Assembly: GCF_003628125.1 (NCBI RefSeq)
Contig: NZ_RBZU01000004.1
Span: forward strand, 417,949-481,948
From: Pararobbsia silviterrae
GTDB taxonomy: Bacteria; Pseudomonadota; Gammaproteobacteria; Burkholderiales; Burkholderiaceae
Direction: 5' to 3'
DNA: 64,000 bases
This document shows, piece after piece, positions 25,017 to 33,183 of the stretch. The translations under genes and the position numbers were made by a program. Numbering within the stretch: the stretch's first letter is position 1; each line of letters begins with the position of its first letter. The notes beneath the pieces are model-generated. The model worked only from the letters and a program-made list of their open reading frames with translations. It was not told the DNA's origin and did not search any database.

Positions 25017-25694
25017 ATGCAACGAATCCTCACGATTGAAGACGACCCCGTCGTAGCGCGGGAGATCGTCGAGTCGCTGACCGAGGCGAACTATGACGTC
25101 GAGTGGGTCACGGACGGTCATCAAGGCGTCGCGCGCGCGCTATGCGCCGAGTGCGATCTCATCACGCTCGATCGCATCCTGCCCGGCATCGACGGTCTCA
25201 CGATCGTGAAGACGATACGCGGCGTCGGCGTCGACACGCCGGTGCTCATGATCAGTGCGTTGTCCGAAGTCGACGAGCGTGTGCGCGGCCTGCGCGGCGG
25301 CGGCGACGACTATCTCGCGAAGCCGTTCAGCGCGAACGAAATGGTCGCGCGCGTCGAAGTGCTGCTGCGCCGCGCGCGCGATGCGAAGACGCCGGTCGAA
25401 ACGATGATCCGCACGACGGATCTGGAAATCGATCTGCTCAATCGCACCGTGCGCCGCGGAGATCAGACGATCGCATTGCCCCCGATCGAATTCCGGATGC
25501 TCGAATACCTCGCGCGCAACGCAGGACAGATCCTGACGCGGACGATGATTTTTCAGGCCGTCTGGGACATGCACTTCGATCCGGGTACGAACGTGATCGA
25601 CGTGCATATCGGCATGCTGCGCAAGAAGCTCGATATGTCCGGGCTCAAACCCCTGATTCGCACGGTGCGTGGCGCGGGGTACATCCTCGAGTGA
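25017..25694 (+). CDS. OmpR family response regulator
   Basis: The start at 25017 (MQRILTIEDDPVVAREIVESL) gives 225 aa. The receiver has the acidic pair in IEDD, phosphoacceptor Asp52 in LITLDRILPG and the conserved Lys in DDYLAKPFSANE. The C-terminal winged helix has PPIEFRMLEYLARNAGQILTR, DPGTNVIDVHIGMLRKKLD and LIRTVRGAGYIL, as in QseB/CzcR-type regulators. Its TGA overlaps the GTG of the histidine kinase gene, so the pair is translationally coupled. It is divergent from the tannase-like gene; a functional link is not shown. Confidence 0.9.
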   Translation: MQRILTIEDDPVVAREIVESLTEANYDVEWVTDGHQGVARALCAECDLITLDRILPGIDGLTIVKTIRGVGVDTPVLMISALSEVDERVRGLRGGGDDYLAKPFSANEMVARVEVLLRRARDAKTPVETMIRTTDLEIDLLNRTVRRGDQTIALPPIEFRMLEYLARNAGQILTRTMIFQAVWDMHFDPGTNVIDVHIGMLRKKLDMSGLKPLIRTVRGAGYILE

Positions 25695-27073
25695 AGGCAT
25701 CCGGTCCCGCGTTGATCAGTCCCTGGCGTACGACGATCCTGCGTGTATTGCTCGCCTACGCGGCGTTTTTCGCGTTGTCGGTGCTGGTGCTGTTCGGCGT
25801 CAACTACTGGCAGTCGGCGACTTACACGGCCACGCAGGCCGACTTTACGATCGGTTGGCAGTTCCGCTATTTCCAGGCGCTCCCGCACGATGCGCTGCGC
25901 GATCGGATCCTCGCGCGCATTCATGCGGATGCGCATCGTCCCGTCAATTACTACGGGCTATTCGACAGTCATGGCCGATGGCTGCTCGGTGACGTCCTCG
26001 AATTGCCCGCGAGCCTGACGATCGACGGCGAGGGCGAATGGATCCAGCCGGTGCTCGATTCGCATACCGTGCGGCCCTCGCCGCGCACGCGCATGATGGC
26101 CGAACACTTGCCCGACGGATCGACGATCGTCATCGCGCGCGACGTCGACGAAATGATCCGGCTGCGCGACTTCATGCTCGGCGGCTTGATCTGGGGCGGG
26201 CTCGCGATGGTTCTTGCGGGCGGCACGTTCGGCCTCGTCTACGGAAGGCGGCAGCTAAGGCGGATTCGCGAGGTCCAGCGCGTGGCCCTGCGCATCGCGC
26301 AAGGCCATCTCGACGAACGTCTTCCGGCGGCGCGACGCGACGAGCTCGACTTGCTCACGCATATCATCAATCACATGCTCGACGAAGTCGTGCGGCTCAT
26401 GGCGGAAGTCAAGGGCGCATGCGACGGCATCGCACACGATCTGCGCACGCCGTTGATCCATGTGCGCACGCTGCTCGGCCGCGCGATCGGCCGCATCGAC
26501 GAAGGCGAGGGGCGTGCGCTCGTCGAACAGGCGCTCGCCGCGTCCGACGACGTGCTCGCCCGATTCGGCGCGATGCTACGCATCTCCGAGATCGAGTCGA
26601 TGGGACGGCGCGGCGGCTTCAAGCAGGTCGATCTCGGCGCGCTCGTCGATCGTATTCATCAACTGTATGCGCCGATGGGCGAATTCAAGAACGTCGGCGT
26701 GACGATCGAGACGGATCCGGATCTCAGCGTCGAGGCCGATTATCCGTTGTTGTTCGAGGCGCTCAGCAACCTCGTCGACAATGCGATCAAGTTCACGCCG
26801 GCCTGCGGATCGGTGCGCATTGCGTTGACGCGGACCGCGAACGGTCCGCGCATCGCCGTCAGCGACACCGGTCCGGGCATCGACCCGTCGGAGCGTCACG
26901 CCGTCGTGCAACGCTTTTACCGGAGCGCGCGCACGCGCGATATTCCGGGCTCGGGTCTCGGCTTATCCGTCGTGCTCGCGGTCGCGCATCTGCATGATTT
27001 CGGCTTCGAGATCGTCGATACGCTCAACGGCACGACGATCCATCTCGACTGCTGGCCGCAGTCGATTGCGTGA
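25691..27073 (+). CDS. Two-component sensor histidine kinase
   Basis: The GTG at 25691 overlaps the response regulator stop (GTGA) and gives 460 aa. A transmembrane helix near the N-terminus (TTILRVLLAYAAFFALSVLVLF) and a second around residues 160-180 (GGLIWGGLAMVLAGGTFGLVYG) flank a periplasmic sensor loop. A HAMP linker follows. Phosphoacceptor His249 lies in IAHDLRTPL, and the ATPase domain has EALSNLVDNAIKF, VSDTGPGID and GSGLGLSVV. No sensor family is recognised in the loop. Long in-frame readings upstream of the GTG fall inside the regulator gene and are not used. Confidence 0.9.
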   Translation: MKASGPALISPWRTTILRVLLAYAAFFALSVLVLFGVNYWQSATYTATQADFTIGWQFRYFQALPHDALRDRILARIHADAHRPVNYYGLFDSHGRWLLGDVLELPASLTIDGEGEWIQPVLDSHTVRPSPRTRMMAEHLPDGSTIVIARDVDEMIRLRDFMLGGLIWGGLAMVLAGGTFGLVYGRRQLRRIREVQRVALRIAQGHLDERLPAARRDELDLLTHIINHMLDEVVRLMAEVKGACDGIAHDLRTPLIHVRTLLGRAIGRIDEGEGRALVEQALAASDDVLARFGAMLRISEIESMGRRGGFKQVDLGALVDRIHQLYAPMGEFKNVGVTIETDPDLSVEADYPLLFEALSNLVDNAIKFTPACGSVRIALTRTANGPRIAVSDTGPGIDPSERHAVVQRFYRSARTRDIPGSGLGLSVVLAVAHLHDFGFEIVDTLNGTTIHLDCWPQSIA

Positions 27074-27780
27074 CGCGGCATATGCGTATCCTCTGCGTCG
27101 GCGCGGGCGGTCCCGTACGCGACTACCTCGCGAACGCGTTTATCGAAGCGAGTCATAGCGTGTCGCTCGTCGACGATGAACGCGATGCCGCGTATATCGC
27201 GTTTACCGAGACGTTCGACGCGGTCATTCTGCTCGATCCGCATGCGACGCCACGGCTTGCGACCCTGTTCAGGACCAAGACCTTCGTCGATATCGTCATC
27301 GCGATCGCGAACTGGACCGATGCGGATCATCGCGCCGCGATGCTGCGCGCGGGCGCCGATGCGTGTTTCGACCGGCGTTTTTCGTTTGCCGAGCTGATGG
27401 CGGTGTTCGACGCGTTGGCACGCAGGCGCGTACCGGACCGAGCGGCCGGCATCGGCACGCAGGCCCATCCGGAACGCCGAGACCGGCTCGACGCGGCGCG
27501 CCGATGCCTGGTGCTCGACATGGACGGCGATCCCGCACGCGCGCGCACGCTCGCGCTTTCGCACGGCGAGTATTTGCTGCTCGAATGTCTGATGCGAAAG
27601 CCCGGCGCGGTCGCGTCGTATGCCGAACTGCTTCACTACGCGTTCCATCGGACCGACGCCGACCGCAGAACGCTCACGTACACGATCAGCCGTTTGCGCA
27701 AGCGTCTGGCCGAGTTGGGATCGCGTTCGACGATCGCCGCCGTGTCGGGCATCGGCTATCGCATCGATCTTGCGTCCTAG
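27070..27780 (+). CDS. Atypical OmpR-like response regulator with degenerate receiver
   Basis: The GTG at 27070 overlaps the kinase stop (GTGA); ATG 27082 is an alternative. The 236-aa protein has a receiver-like N-terminal half and a complete OmpR-type winged helix (LALSHGEYLLLECLMRKPG, LTYTISRLRKRLAEL, ISGIGYRI-like VSGIGYRI). The receiver is altered. The acidic pair that normally follows the first strand is replaced by CVGAGG, and the conserved Lys region reads ACFDRRF. Asp56 in ILLDPHATP may still occupy the phosphorylation position. It may therefore act independently of phosphorylation or as a modulator of the canonical regulator encoded two genes upstream. Confidence 0.8.
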   Translation: MTRHMRILCVGAGGPVRDYLANAFIEASHSVSLVDDERDAAYIAFTETFDAVILLDPHATPRLATLFRTKTFVDIVIAIANWTDADHRAAMLRAGADACFDRRFSFAELMAVFDALARRRVPDRAAGIGTQAHPERRDRLDAARRCLVLDMDGDPARARTLALSHGEYLLLECLMRKPGAVASYAELLHYAFHRTDADRRTLTYTISRLRKRLAELGSRSTIAAVSGIGYRIDLAS

Positions 27781-27977
27781 CGCGCCCGGCCGGCCGTATG
27801 CGAGATTCGAGCGATGGGAAAGCGACCTCGGTGCCGTGTGCGATCCCGCGAATCGAGTCTTTGGGCGAAGGCGCGTTCGATTAAGCGAACTTCATGATCG
27901 TACGACCGGTTTTCGGCGCGACGCCGCTAGAGTGGACTCATGCCTGCATGTCGTGGGTCACACACCGGAGTACGAAG

Positions 27978-28214
27978 ATGATCAAGAAGATTCAAGGATG
28001 CGCGCTGATGGCGCTGGCCGCCGTGTCGTTGAGCGTTGCGCACGCGGCGTCCGCGCAGGACGTGACGCGCGCGCAAGTGCAAGCGCAACTGCGTAAGGCG
28101 TTCCTGAACGGGACGTTGCCGCAAGACGAAGGTCCGAACTATCCGCGGCCCGAGGCCAATCGCGCGTTGGTCGCCGCCCATCGTCAATACGAAGCGGCAC
28201 ACGGCGCGTATTGA
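27978..28214 (+). CDS. DUF4148 family small exported protein
   Basis: The start at 27978 gives 78 aa with a signal peptide (MIKKIQGCALMALAAVSLSVAHAASAQ). The mature part has DVTRAQVQAQLRKAF and NYPRPEANRALVAAHRQ, the pattern of DUF4148 proteins, which are abundant and often multicopy in Burkholderiales. Function is unknown. A convergent perfect stem at 28256-28294 ends the transcript. Confidence 0.8.
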   Translation: MIKKIQGCALMALAAVSLSVAHAASAQDVTRAQVQAQLRKAFLNGTLPQDEGPNYPRPEANRALVAAHRQYEAAHGAY

Positions 28215-28255
28215 GCGGCGTGAATTGAACGCGCATCGCGGCCGCATGCCACAAG

Positions 28256-28294
28256 CGCGCCGTATCGAGATACCGAGTGCCTCGATACGGCGCG
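28256..28294. terminator. Bidirectional intrinsic terminator-like hairpin, 14-bp perfect stem
   Basis: Arms at 28256-28269 (CGCGCCGTATCGAG) and 28281-28294 (CTCGATACGGCGCG) are perfectly complementary with an 11-nt loop. The stem lies 41 bp after the DUF4148 stop (plus strand) and 19 bp after the DUF971 stop (minus strand), in the only gap between these convergent genes. U-tracts on either side are minimal. Confidence 0.75.
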
Positions 28295-28313
28295 TTCCGC
28301 ATGAATTGCGCGT

Positions 28314-28610
28314 TCAGTCCGCATCCCGTCGCGCGGCGAGCGCTTCGAGATACGGCCACGGATAGATCCCGCGCGCGTGACCGTCGCTGAAGACGAGTTG
28401 CACGCCGTAGCCCGCGGGTTCGATACCGGTCAGCACGACGTCCGGGTTCGCCTCGACGTCATTGCCGCGCAGTCGAAGCGTGCGACAGTCGGCGCACGGG
28501 CACGCTGCGCGAAGCTGGACATGCGTGAGCGTTCGCGTGTCGCCGTCGGCCCAGGTCAGCGCGAGCGCGCGCCGTGCCGTGTCAAGCCGGATTTCGGTCG
28601 GTGTATTCAT
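28314..28610 (-). CDS. DUF971 domain protein (gamma-butyrobetaine hydroxylase N-terminal-like)
   Basis: The start at 28610 gives 98 aa: MNTPTEIRLDTARRALALTWADG, HVQLRAACPCADCR, GIEPAGYGVQLVFSDGHARGIYPWPYLEAL. That matches DUF971, a small zinc- or Fe-S-associated domain that also forms the N-terminus of gamma-butyrobetaine dioxygenases; CPCADC is its usual metal-binding triad. It is the last gene of the minus-strand operon that begins with the GntR gene at 35690. Its role there is unknown, but it could supply or stabilise an Fe-S centre for the flavoprotein/ferredoxin pair. Confidence 0.82.
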   Translation of the reverse strand: MNTPTEIRLDTARRALALTWADGDTRTLTHVQLRAACPCADCRTLRLRGNDVEANPDVVLTGIEPAGYGVQLVFSDGHARGIYPWPYLEALAARRDAD

Positions 28611-28719
28611 CTTGCGTGTCGCACGGATCGATTCGATGGATGACGAGCACGATGCATGCGTCGATCGGGAGCGCGACATTGCTCCGAACGCCGCGTCGAT
28701 CTGTGCTCGATATCGATAC

Positions 28720-29709
28720 TCATGCCGTGGCTTCCTCGATTTGCTGAATCGCAATACGTACCGCTTTGCGGACCTCGGGATCCGGATCCTCAAGCGCCGT
28801 GCGCAGTGCGTCCAATGAGGCGCGGATGCGGAACTCGCCGAGCGCGAGCGCCGCTTCCTTGCGCAGATTGCTGATCGTGTGCGTCAGCAAGCCCGTGACG
28901 GCCGGCGCGGCGTCCGCATCGCGAAGTTGACCGAGCGCGCGCGTGGCGCGCAAGCGCACTTGCCAATAGTCGTCGTCCAACGCCGCGATCAACTCCGCCG
29001 TCGCCGGCGCGCGCAGTTTGCCGAGCGTCGTCGCCGCTTCTTCGCGGACCTGCCAGGCGTCGTCGCGCAGCGCGCGGATCAGCGCGGCGGCGACCCCGCG
29101 ATCGCCGGACGGCGCAAAGCCCAATGCACCCACCGCCGCGCGCCGTACGTCGGCGCCGGTGTCCGTGGTCGCAAGCGCCGCGAGTCCCGCGAGCGCGCGC
29201 GGATCCTTGAGCCAGCCGAGCACCGAGACCGCTTCGAGCCGCACGCCTGAGTGCGGGTTGGCCAGCGCAGCCAGCGCGGGATCGAAGGCGTCCGCGTCGC
29301 GAAGCTCGCGCAGGCCGCGCAACGCCGATTGCTTGACGAAGGGATCCGCGTGTTCGACCCAACGCCGCAGCACCGCGGCTGCATCGGGATCCTTGAGTTC
29401 GGACAGGCTTTGCGCGGCCGCTTCGCGGACTTTGCGATCGTTGTCGAGCAAGGCCGTGCACAGCGCTTCGACAACCGGCGCCTGTTCCCAAGCGGCCAGA
29501 ATCTGCGCGGCTTCGAAGCGCACGTCCGCGGACGGATCGTTGCGCAGCGCGGCGATCAGTACGGGCACGAGCGCGGGGTCCTCGATATCCGCGAGGTCGA
29601 GCAGCGCGATGCGCCGCACGGCGGGATCCGCGTCGCGAAAGCGCTCGATCAGCGCGCCGGCTTGAGCGGGCAAGGCCCCCGTGTCGAGAAAATCGGAAAG
29701 GTCGGTCAT
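28720..29709 (-). CDS. HEAT-repeat protein (PBS-lyase-like repeats)
   Basis: The start at 29709 gives 329 aa made of about ten 31-residue alpha-helical repeats of the HEAT/PBS-lyase type. The recurrent patterns are RxxALxxLxxLxDP and VRxxAAxALGxLxD (for example DDAWQVREEAATTLGKLRAP and DDDYWQVRLRATRALGQLRD). Such solenoids act as protein-protein scaffolds; some relatives help insert cofactors. It lies 52 bp downstream of the ABC ATPase gene in the same operon. An in-frame reading extends upstream to 29943 but overlaps the ATPase gene. Confidence 0.85.
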   Translation of the reverse strand: MTDLSDFLDTGALPAQAGALIERFRDADPAVRRIALLDLADIEDPALVPVLIAALRNDPSADVRFEAAQILAAWEQAPVVEALCTALLDNDRKVREAAAQSLSELKDPDAAAVLRRWVEHADPFVKQSALRGLRELRDADAFDPALAALANPHSGVRLEAVSVLGWLKDPRALAGLAALATTDTGADVRRAAVGALGFAPSGDRGVAAALIRALRDDAWQVREEAATTLGKLRAPATAELIAALDDDYWQVRLRATRALGQLRDADAAPAVTGLLTHTISNLRKEAALALGEFRIRASLDALRTALEDPDPEVRKAVRIAIQQIEEATA

Positions 29710-29761
29710 AGTGGTGCGAAATCGGTGCGGGGGCACGGACATGGAGCGTCCGCGCTTCGAA

Positions 29762-30550
29762 TTAATGTTTGGCGTCGAGCAGGGCGAGGCAGGCGCGCTT
29801 GAGCTCGACGAATGCGGCGTCGGTCGTACTCGCTTCGTCACGCGGACGCGCGAGCGGCACCTTGAAATCGGCGACGATACGCGCGGGCCGTTGCGATAAC
29901 ACGACGATGCGGTCGCCGAGCAAGAGCGCTTCGTCGACGTCATGGGTCACGAAGACGACAGTCGTGCGGATCTTCGACCAGATATCGAGCAGCAGCAGTT
30001 GCATCTTGCGGCGCGTCTGCGCATCGAGTGCGCCGAACGGCTCGTCCATGAGCAGGATCCGCGGCTGATTGACGAGTACGCGCGCGATCTCGACGCGTTG
30101 CTGCATGCCGCCCGAAAGCTGCGCCGGATAGTGCGATTCGAATCCCGTCAGACCGACGAGATCGAGCAGCGCCGCGGCTTCGCGATGTCGGTCACGCGCG
30201 CCGACGTGTTTCATCTTGAGGCCGAACGCAACGTTGTCGATCACGCGTTTCCACGGAAACAGCGTGTGCTGCTGGAACACGAGGCCGCGTTCGGGATGCG
30301 GTTGTTCGACACGCACGCCGTCGATCGCGATCTCGCCGGCGGCGGGCCGGATATGTCCGGCGATCGCACCGAGCAACGTCGATTTTCCGCATCCCGACGG
30401 TCCGAGCACGCAGACGAATTCGCCGGGCGCGATATCGAGGTCGAGCGCATCGAGCGTCGTGAGCCGCGCGTGCGCGGGACCGACTTCGACGGTCAGCGAT
30501 CGTACGCCGACATGGCCCGGCGCATGCCGGGCAGGGTCGATCTGCGTCAT
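29762..30550 (-). CDS. ABC transporter ATP-binding protein (SsuB/TauB-like)
   Basis: This 262-aa protein has Walker A GPSGCGKST (residues 50-58), signature LSGGMQQR (145-152) and Walker B ILLMDEPFGALD (165-176). The QQHTLFPWKRVIDNVAFGLK segment is typical of nitrate/sulfonate/taurine importers. Its ATG overlaps the permease stop (ATGA), so the two are coupled. It powers uptake of whatever the operon's binding protein captures. Confidence 0.92.
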   Translation of the reverse strand: MTQIDPARHAPGHVGVRSLTVEVGPAHARLTTLDALDLDIAPGEFVCVLGPSGCGKSTLLGAIAGHIRPAAGEIAIDGVRVEQPHPERGLVFQQHTLFPWKRVIDNVAFGLKMKHVGARDRHREAAALLDLVGLTGFESHYPAQLSGGMQQRVEIARVLVNQPRILLMDEPFGALDAQTRRKMQLLLLDIWSKIRTTVVFVTHDVDEALLLGDRIVVLSQRPARIVADFKVPLARPRDEASTTDAAFVELKRACLALLDAKH

Positions 30551-31401
30551 TGACGGGTGCCTCGCGCGCGATACCAGGGCGTCGCGAGATGCCCGGCGTA
30601 TTTGACGAGCCCGCTGCTGCCCATGCCGAGGATGCCGATCAACGCCATGCCGACGACGATGTCCGCGTAGTTCTGCAGCGTGTACGACTCCCACGTGAAA
30701 TAGCCGATGCCGTATTGGCCCGCGATCATCTCCGCCGTGACGAGGCAGAACCATGCGGTGCCCATGCCGATCGAAAGGCCCGTGAAGATCGCGGGCGCGG
30801 CGCCCGGCAGCACGACTTCGGCATAGAGCCGCAGCGGACCCGCGCCGAGGCCGCGCGCGGTGGCGACGAGCCGCGGATCGACGGCTTCGACGCCATGGAC
30901 CGTATTGAGCAGGATCGGGAATAACGCGCCGATGAACGTGATGAACATCATGCTGATCTCGGACGACGGAAACATGAGCACCGCGAGCGGAATCCACGCG
31001 ACGGCCGGAATCGGCCGCAGCACTTCGAGCGGCGGCAGCAAGATGTCTTCGAGCACGCGATACCGGCCGATCGCGAGGCCGAGACCGACCCCGACGATCG
31101 CCGCCGCGCTGAATCCGCTGAGTACGCGGATCACGCTCGCGCTCAGATGCATCGGCAATTTCGGCGAATGCAGCAGCGCGACGAGCGCGGGCACGACGTC
31201 GGTCGGCGAGGGCACGTTCGCGAACTTGACGATGCCGAGCGAAAGCTGGAAATGCACGGCGAGTTGCCAGGCGGCGATAAAGATCGCGAGCGAGCCGACG
31301 CGCAGTGCGCGGCGTCGCGTCGGCGATGCGGTGCGCGCCGCGCGCGCGGGCAGGCCCGGTAGTCCGGACTTCGTGTGGGGCGAAGCGAGCGGGGTGGCCA
31401 T
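30547..31401 (-). CDS. ABC transporter permease (SsuC/TauC-like)
   Basis: This 284-aa membrane protein has about six hydrophobic helices and the family segment GAGPLRLYAEVVLPGAAPAIFTGLSIGMGTAWFCLVTAEMI, which includes the cytoplasmic coupling loop (EAA-like) of sulfonate/taurine/nitrate permeases. An arginine-rich stretch precedes the first helix. It follows the binding-protein gene after 67 bp and overlaps the ATPase gene by 4 bp. Confidence 0.9.
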   Translation of the reverse strand: MATPLASPHTKSGLPGLPARAARTASPTRRRALRVGSLAIFIAAWQLAVHFQLSLGIVKFANVPSPTDVVPALVALLHSPKLPMHLSASVIRVLSGFSAAAIVGVGLGLAIGRYRVLEDILLPPLEVLRPIPAVAWIPLAVLMFPSSEISMMFITFIGALFPILLNTVHGVEAVDPRLVATARGLGAGPLRLYAEVVLPGAAPAIFTGLSIGMGTAWFCLVTAEMIAGQYGIGYFTWESYTLQNYADIVVGMALIGILGMGSSGLVKYAGHLATPWYRARGTRQ

Positions 31402-31468
31402 GCGGGTTCCTGTCGAAAGGTTCGATCCGGTGGCGCGTACCGCGGCGCATGCCGCGATACGCGCGAGG

Positions 31469-32890
31469 TCAATGCAATGCGAGCGCTTGCGATGCGGTGC
31501 CGCTCACCGCGGCGAAGTCCGCAACGGTGCCCGAGGTGCGCTGCGCGAAGGCGTCCGCGTTGCTCTTGAGGAGGAACGCCGTCAGACTGCCGTGTGCGTC
31601 CTTGACGTACCACGCATGAGGCGCAAACAGCTTGAGACCGCTGTCGTGATCGCGCACGTAGACGGCGCGAACCTTGACCGACGAACCCGCGGCGCCGATT
31701 GCCGTGAATGCTTCGCCCGGCTCCGTGTAGGTGCGGACGCGGGCTTCGTTCTCGAACCAGACCTGCGCGACATCGTGTACATCGCCGATCGGCTTGCCCG
31801 TCTTCGCATCGTTGGCGACGAGCGGCTGCGGCGCGTAGTTTTTCAGTGCCGCGTCGTAGTCGAGGCCCGAGGCCTTGAATGCCGCGCGGATATACGTATC
31901 GTTGACGAAGGTCTTCGGATCGAGATCGACGTCGGTCTTCTTGAGCAGCTTCAGCGTATCGATCGCGGTCGCGACGGCTTGTCGGTATTCGGGCTTCCAG
32001 GTCAGATCACGCGTCTGCACGCCGAGCGGGCCGTGATACAGATAGTCGACGGGCGCTTCGATGCCCGTGACCTTTTCGATCAGCAGGCTGTATTGCTCGG
32101 GATTCTCGGCGATCAGGCGGTTCGCTTCGATCGCGGCGCGCAGATAGGCGACGACGATCTCGGGATATTTCTGCGCGAAGTCCACATCGACGAGCGAGCC
32201 ATGAAACGTCGGCGTGCGGCTTTGCGCGCCGTCATAGATCTTGCGCGCGTAGCCGCGATACGGGAACAGCTCCGCGTACGGCACGAAGTCGGCATGCGCG
32301 TCGATCTTGCCCGACTTCAACGCGCTGCCCGCGATTTCCGGCGCTTGCGTGATGATGTTGACGTCGGTGTCGGGGTTCCAGCCCTGCGCCTTGATCGCGC
32401 GCAGGAGCATGCCATGCGCCGTCGACGCGAACGGCACCGAAATCGTCTTGCCCTTGAGATCGGCGATCGAATTCAACGGCGAGTCGAGCGGCACGACGAT
32501 GCCGTTGCCGCTGCCGTCGATGCTGCCCGACAAGACCGTGATGAATTCGCTATGTTTGCCGGCTTTCTGGAAGGCCGCGCCGTTCAGCGCGCCCGGGAAA
32601 TCGGCCATGACGCCGAAGTCGAGCTTGCCGGCGATCATTTCGTTCGTGATCGGCGCGCCCGACGTGAAGTTTTGCCACTGCACGTCGTACGTCACGTTCG
32701 CGTACTTGCCCGTATGCGGCAGGTATTTGTCGAGCAGATGCAGTTCGCGGATCAGCAGGCCGCCGGTGGCGCAGTTGATCGTCGCGTCCTGCGTGCCGAT
32801 CGCGACGCGGATCGTTTCGGCATGGACGTTCAACGCGGCAAGCAGCAGTGGGGCGGCAAAAAGGCCGAGCAGGCGAGTCGGTGCTTTCAT
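31469..32890 (-). CDS. ABC transporter substrate-binding protein with extra C-terminal domain
   Basis: The start at 32890 gives 473 aa with a Sec signal peptide (MKAPTRLLGLFAAPLLLAALNVHA). The body (GKLDFGVMADFPGALNGAAF, ADLKGKTISVPFASTAHGMLL, KIDAHADFVPYAELF) is a NrtA/SsuA/TauA-type binding protein. That family is usually about 320-350 aa; here roughly 120 residues are added. The added part (from about residue 355) reads GDVHDVAQVWFENEARVRTYTEPGEAF and HAWYVKDAHGSLTAFLLKSNADAFAQ, which resembles NosL-like domains (copper binding in denitrifiers), but the match is by eye. The ligand is unknown; a sulfonate or other small anion is likely from the transporter type. Confidence 0.85.
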   Translation of the reverse strand: MKAPTRLLGLFAAPLLLAALNVHAETIRVAIGTQDATINCATGGLLIRELHLLDKYLPHTGKYANVTYDVQWQNFTSGAPITNEMIAGKLDFGVMADFPGALNGAAFQKAGKHSEFITVLSGSIDGSGNGIVVPLDSPLNSIADLKGKTISVPFASTAHGMLLRAIKAQGWNPDTDVNIITQAPEIAGSALKSGKIDAHADFVPYAELFPYRGYARKIYDGAQSRTPTFHGSLVDVDFAQKYPEIVVAYLRAAIEANRLIAENPEQYSLLIEKVTGIEAPVDYLYHGPLGVQTRDLTWKPEYRQAVATAIDTLKLLKKTDVDLDPKTFVNDTYIRAAFKASGLDYDAALKNYAPQPLVANDAKTGKPIGDVHDVAQVWFENEARVRTYTEPGEAFTAIGAAGSSVKVRAVYVRDHDSGLKLFAPHAWYVKDAHGSLTAFLLKSNADAFAQRTSGTVADFAAVSGTASQALALH

Positions 32891-32928
32891 AGGTTTCGTT
32901 GCGTAGGCGTTCGGAGGAGGCCGATCTG

Positions 32929-33174
32929 TTATCGAAGCAAATACGGAATATCGACTTTGACGGCGCCCGTCGGGCAGTCGCGTTCGCAGGGCATGCAGTA
33001 CCAGCATTCGTCGAACTTCATATAGGCCTTGCCCTTCGTGACGTCGATCGCGAGCAGATCGAGCGGGCAGACGTCGACGCAGACCGTGCAGCCCTTGTCG
33101 GCGATGCAGCGATCTTCGTCGATCGTGACGGGTGCGCTGCTGCGCTGAAAGATGTCGTGCGGCGTGTAGGACAT
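32929..33174 (-). CDS. AprB-like ferredoxin, two [4Fe-4S] clusters
   Basis: This 81-aa protein has two cluster-binding motifs. Cys23, 29, 32 and 36 lie in CIADKGCTVCVDVCP; Cys57, 60, 63 and 67 lie in CWYCMPCERDCP. The first motif has an enlarged first loop, and the C-W-x-C start of the second resembles AprB, the iron-sulfur subunit of APS reductase, though AprB has a longer C-terminal tail. The gene lies 9 bp after the AprA-like flavoprotein gene, so the two probably form an electron-transfer pair. Confidence 0.9.
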   Translation of the reverse strand: MSYTPHDIFQRSSAPVTIDEDRCIADKGCTVCVDVCPLDLLAIDVTKGKAYMKFDECWYCMPCERDCPTGAVKVDIPYLLR

Positions 33175-33183
33175 GAGATCTCC

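Noticed and set aside
30860..33025. 721-codon plus-strand open frame
   Set aside because: Antisense to the well-supported ABC permease and binding-protein genes; no recognisable domain.
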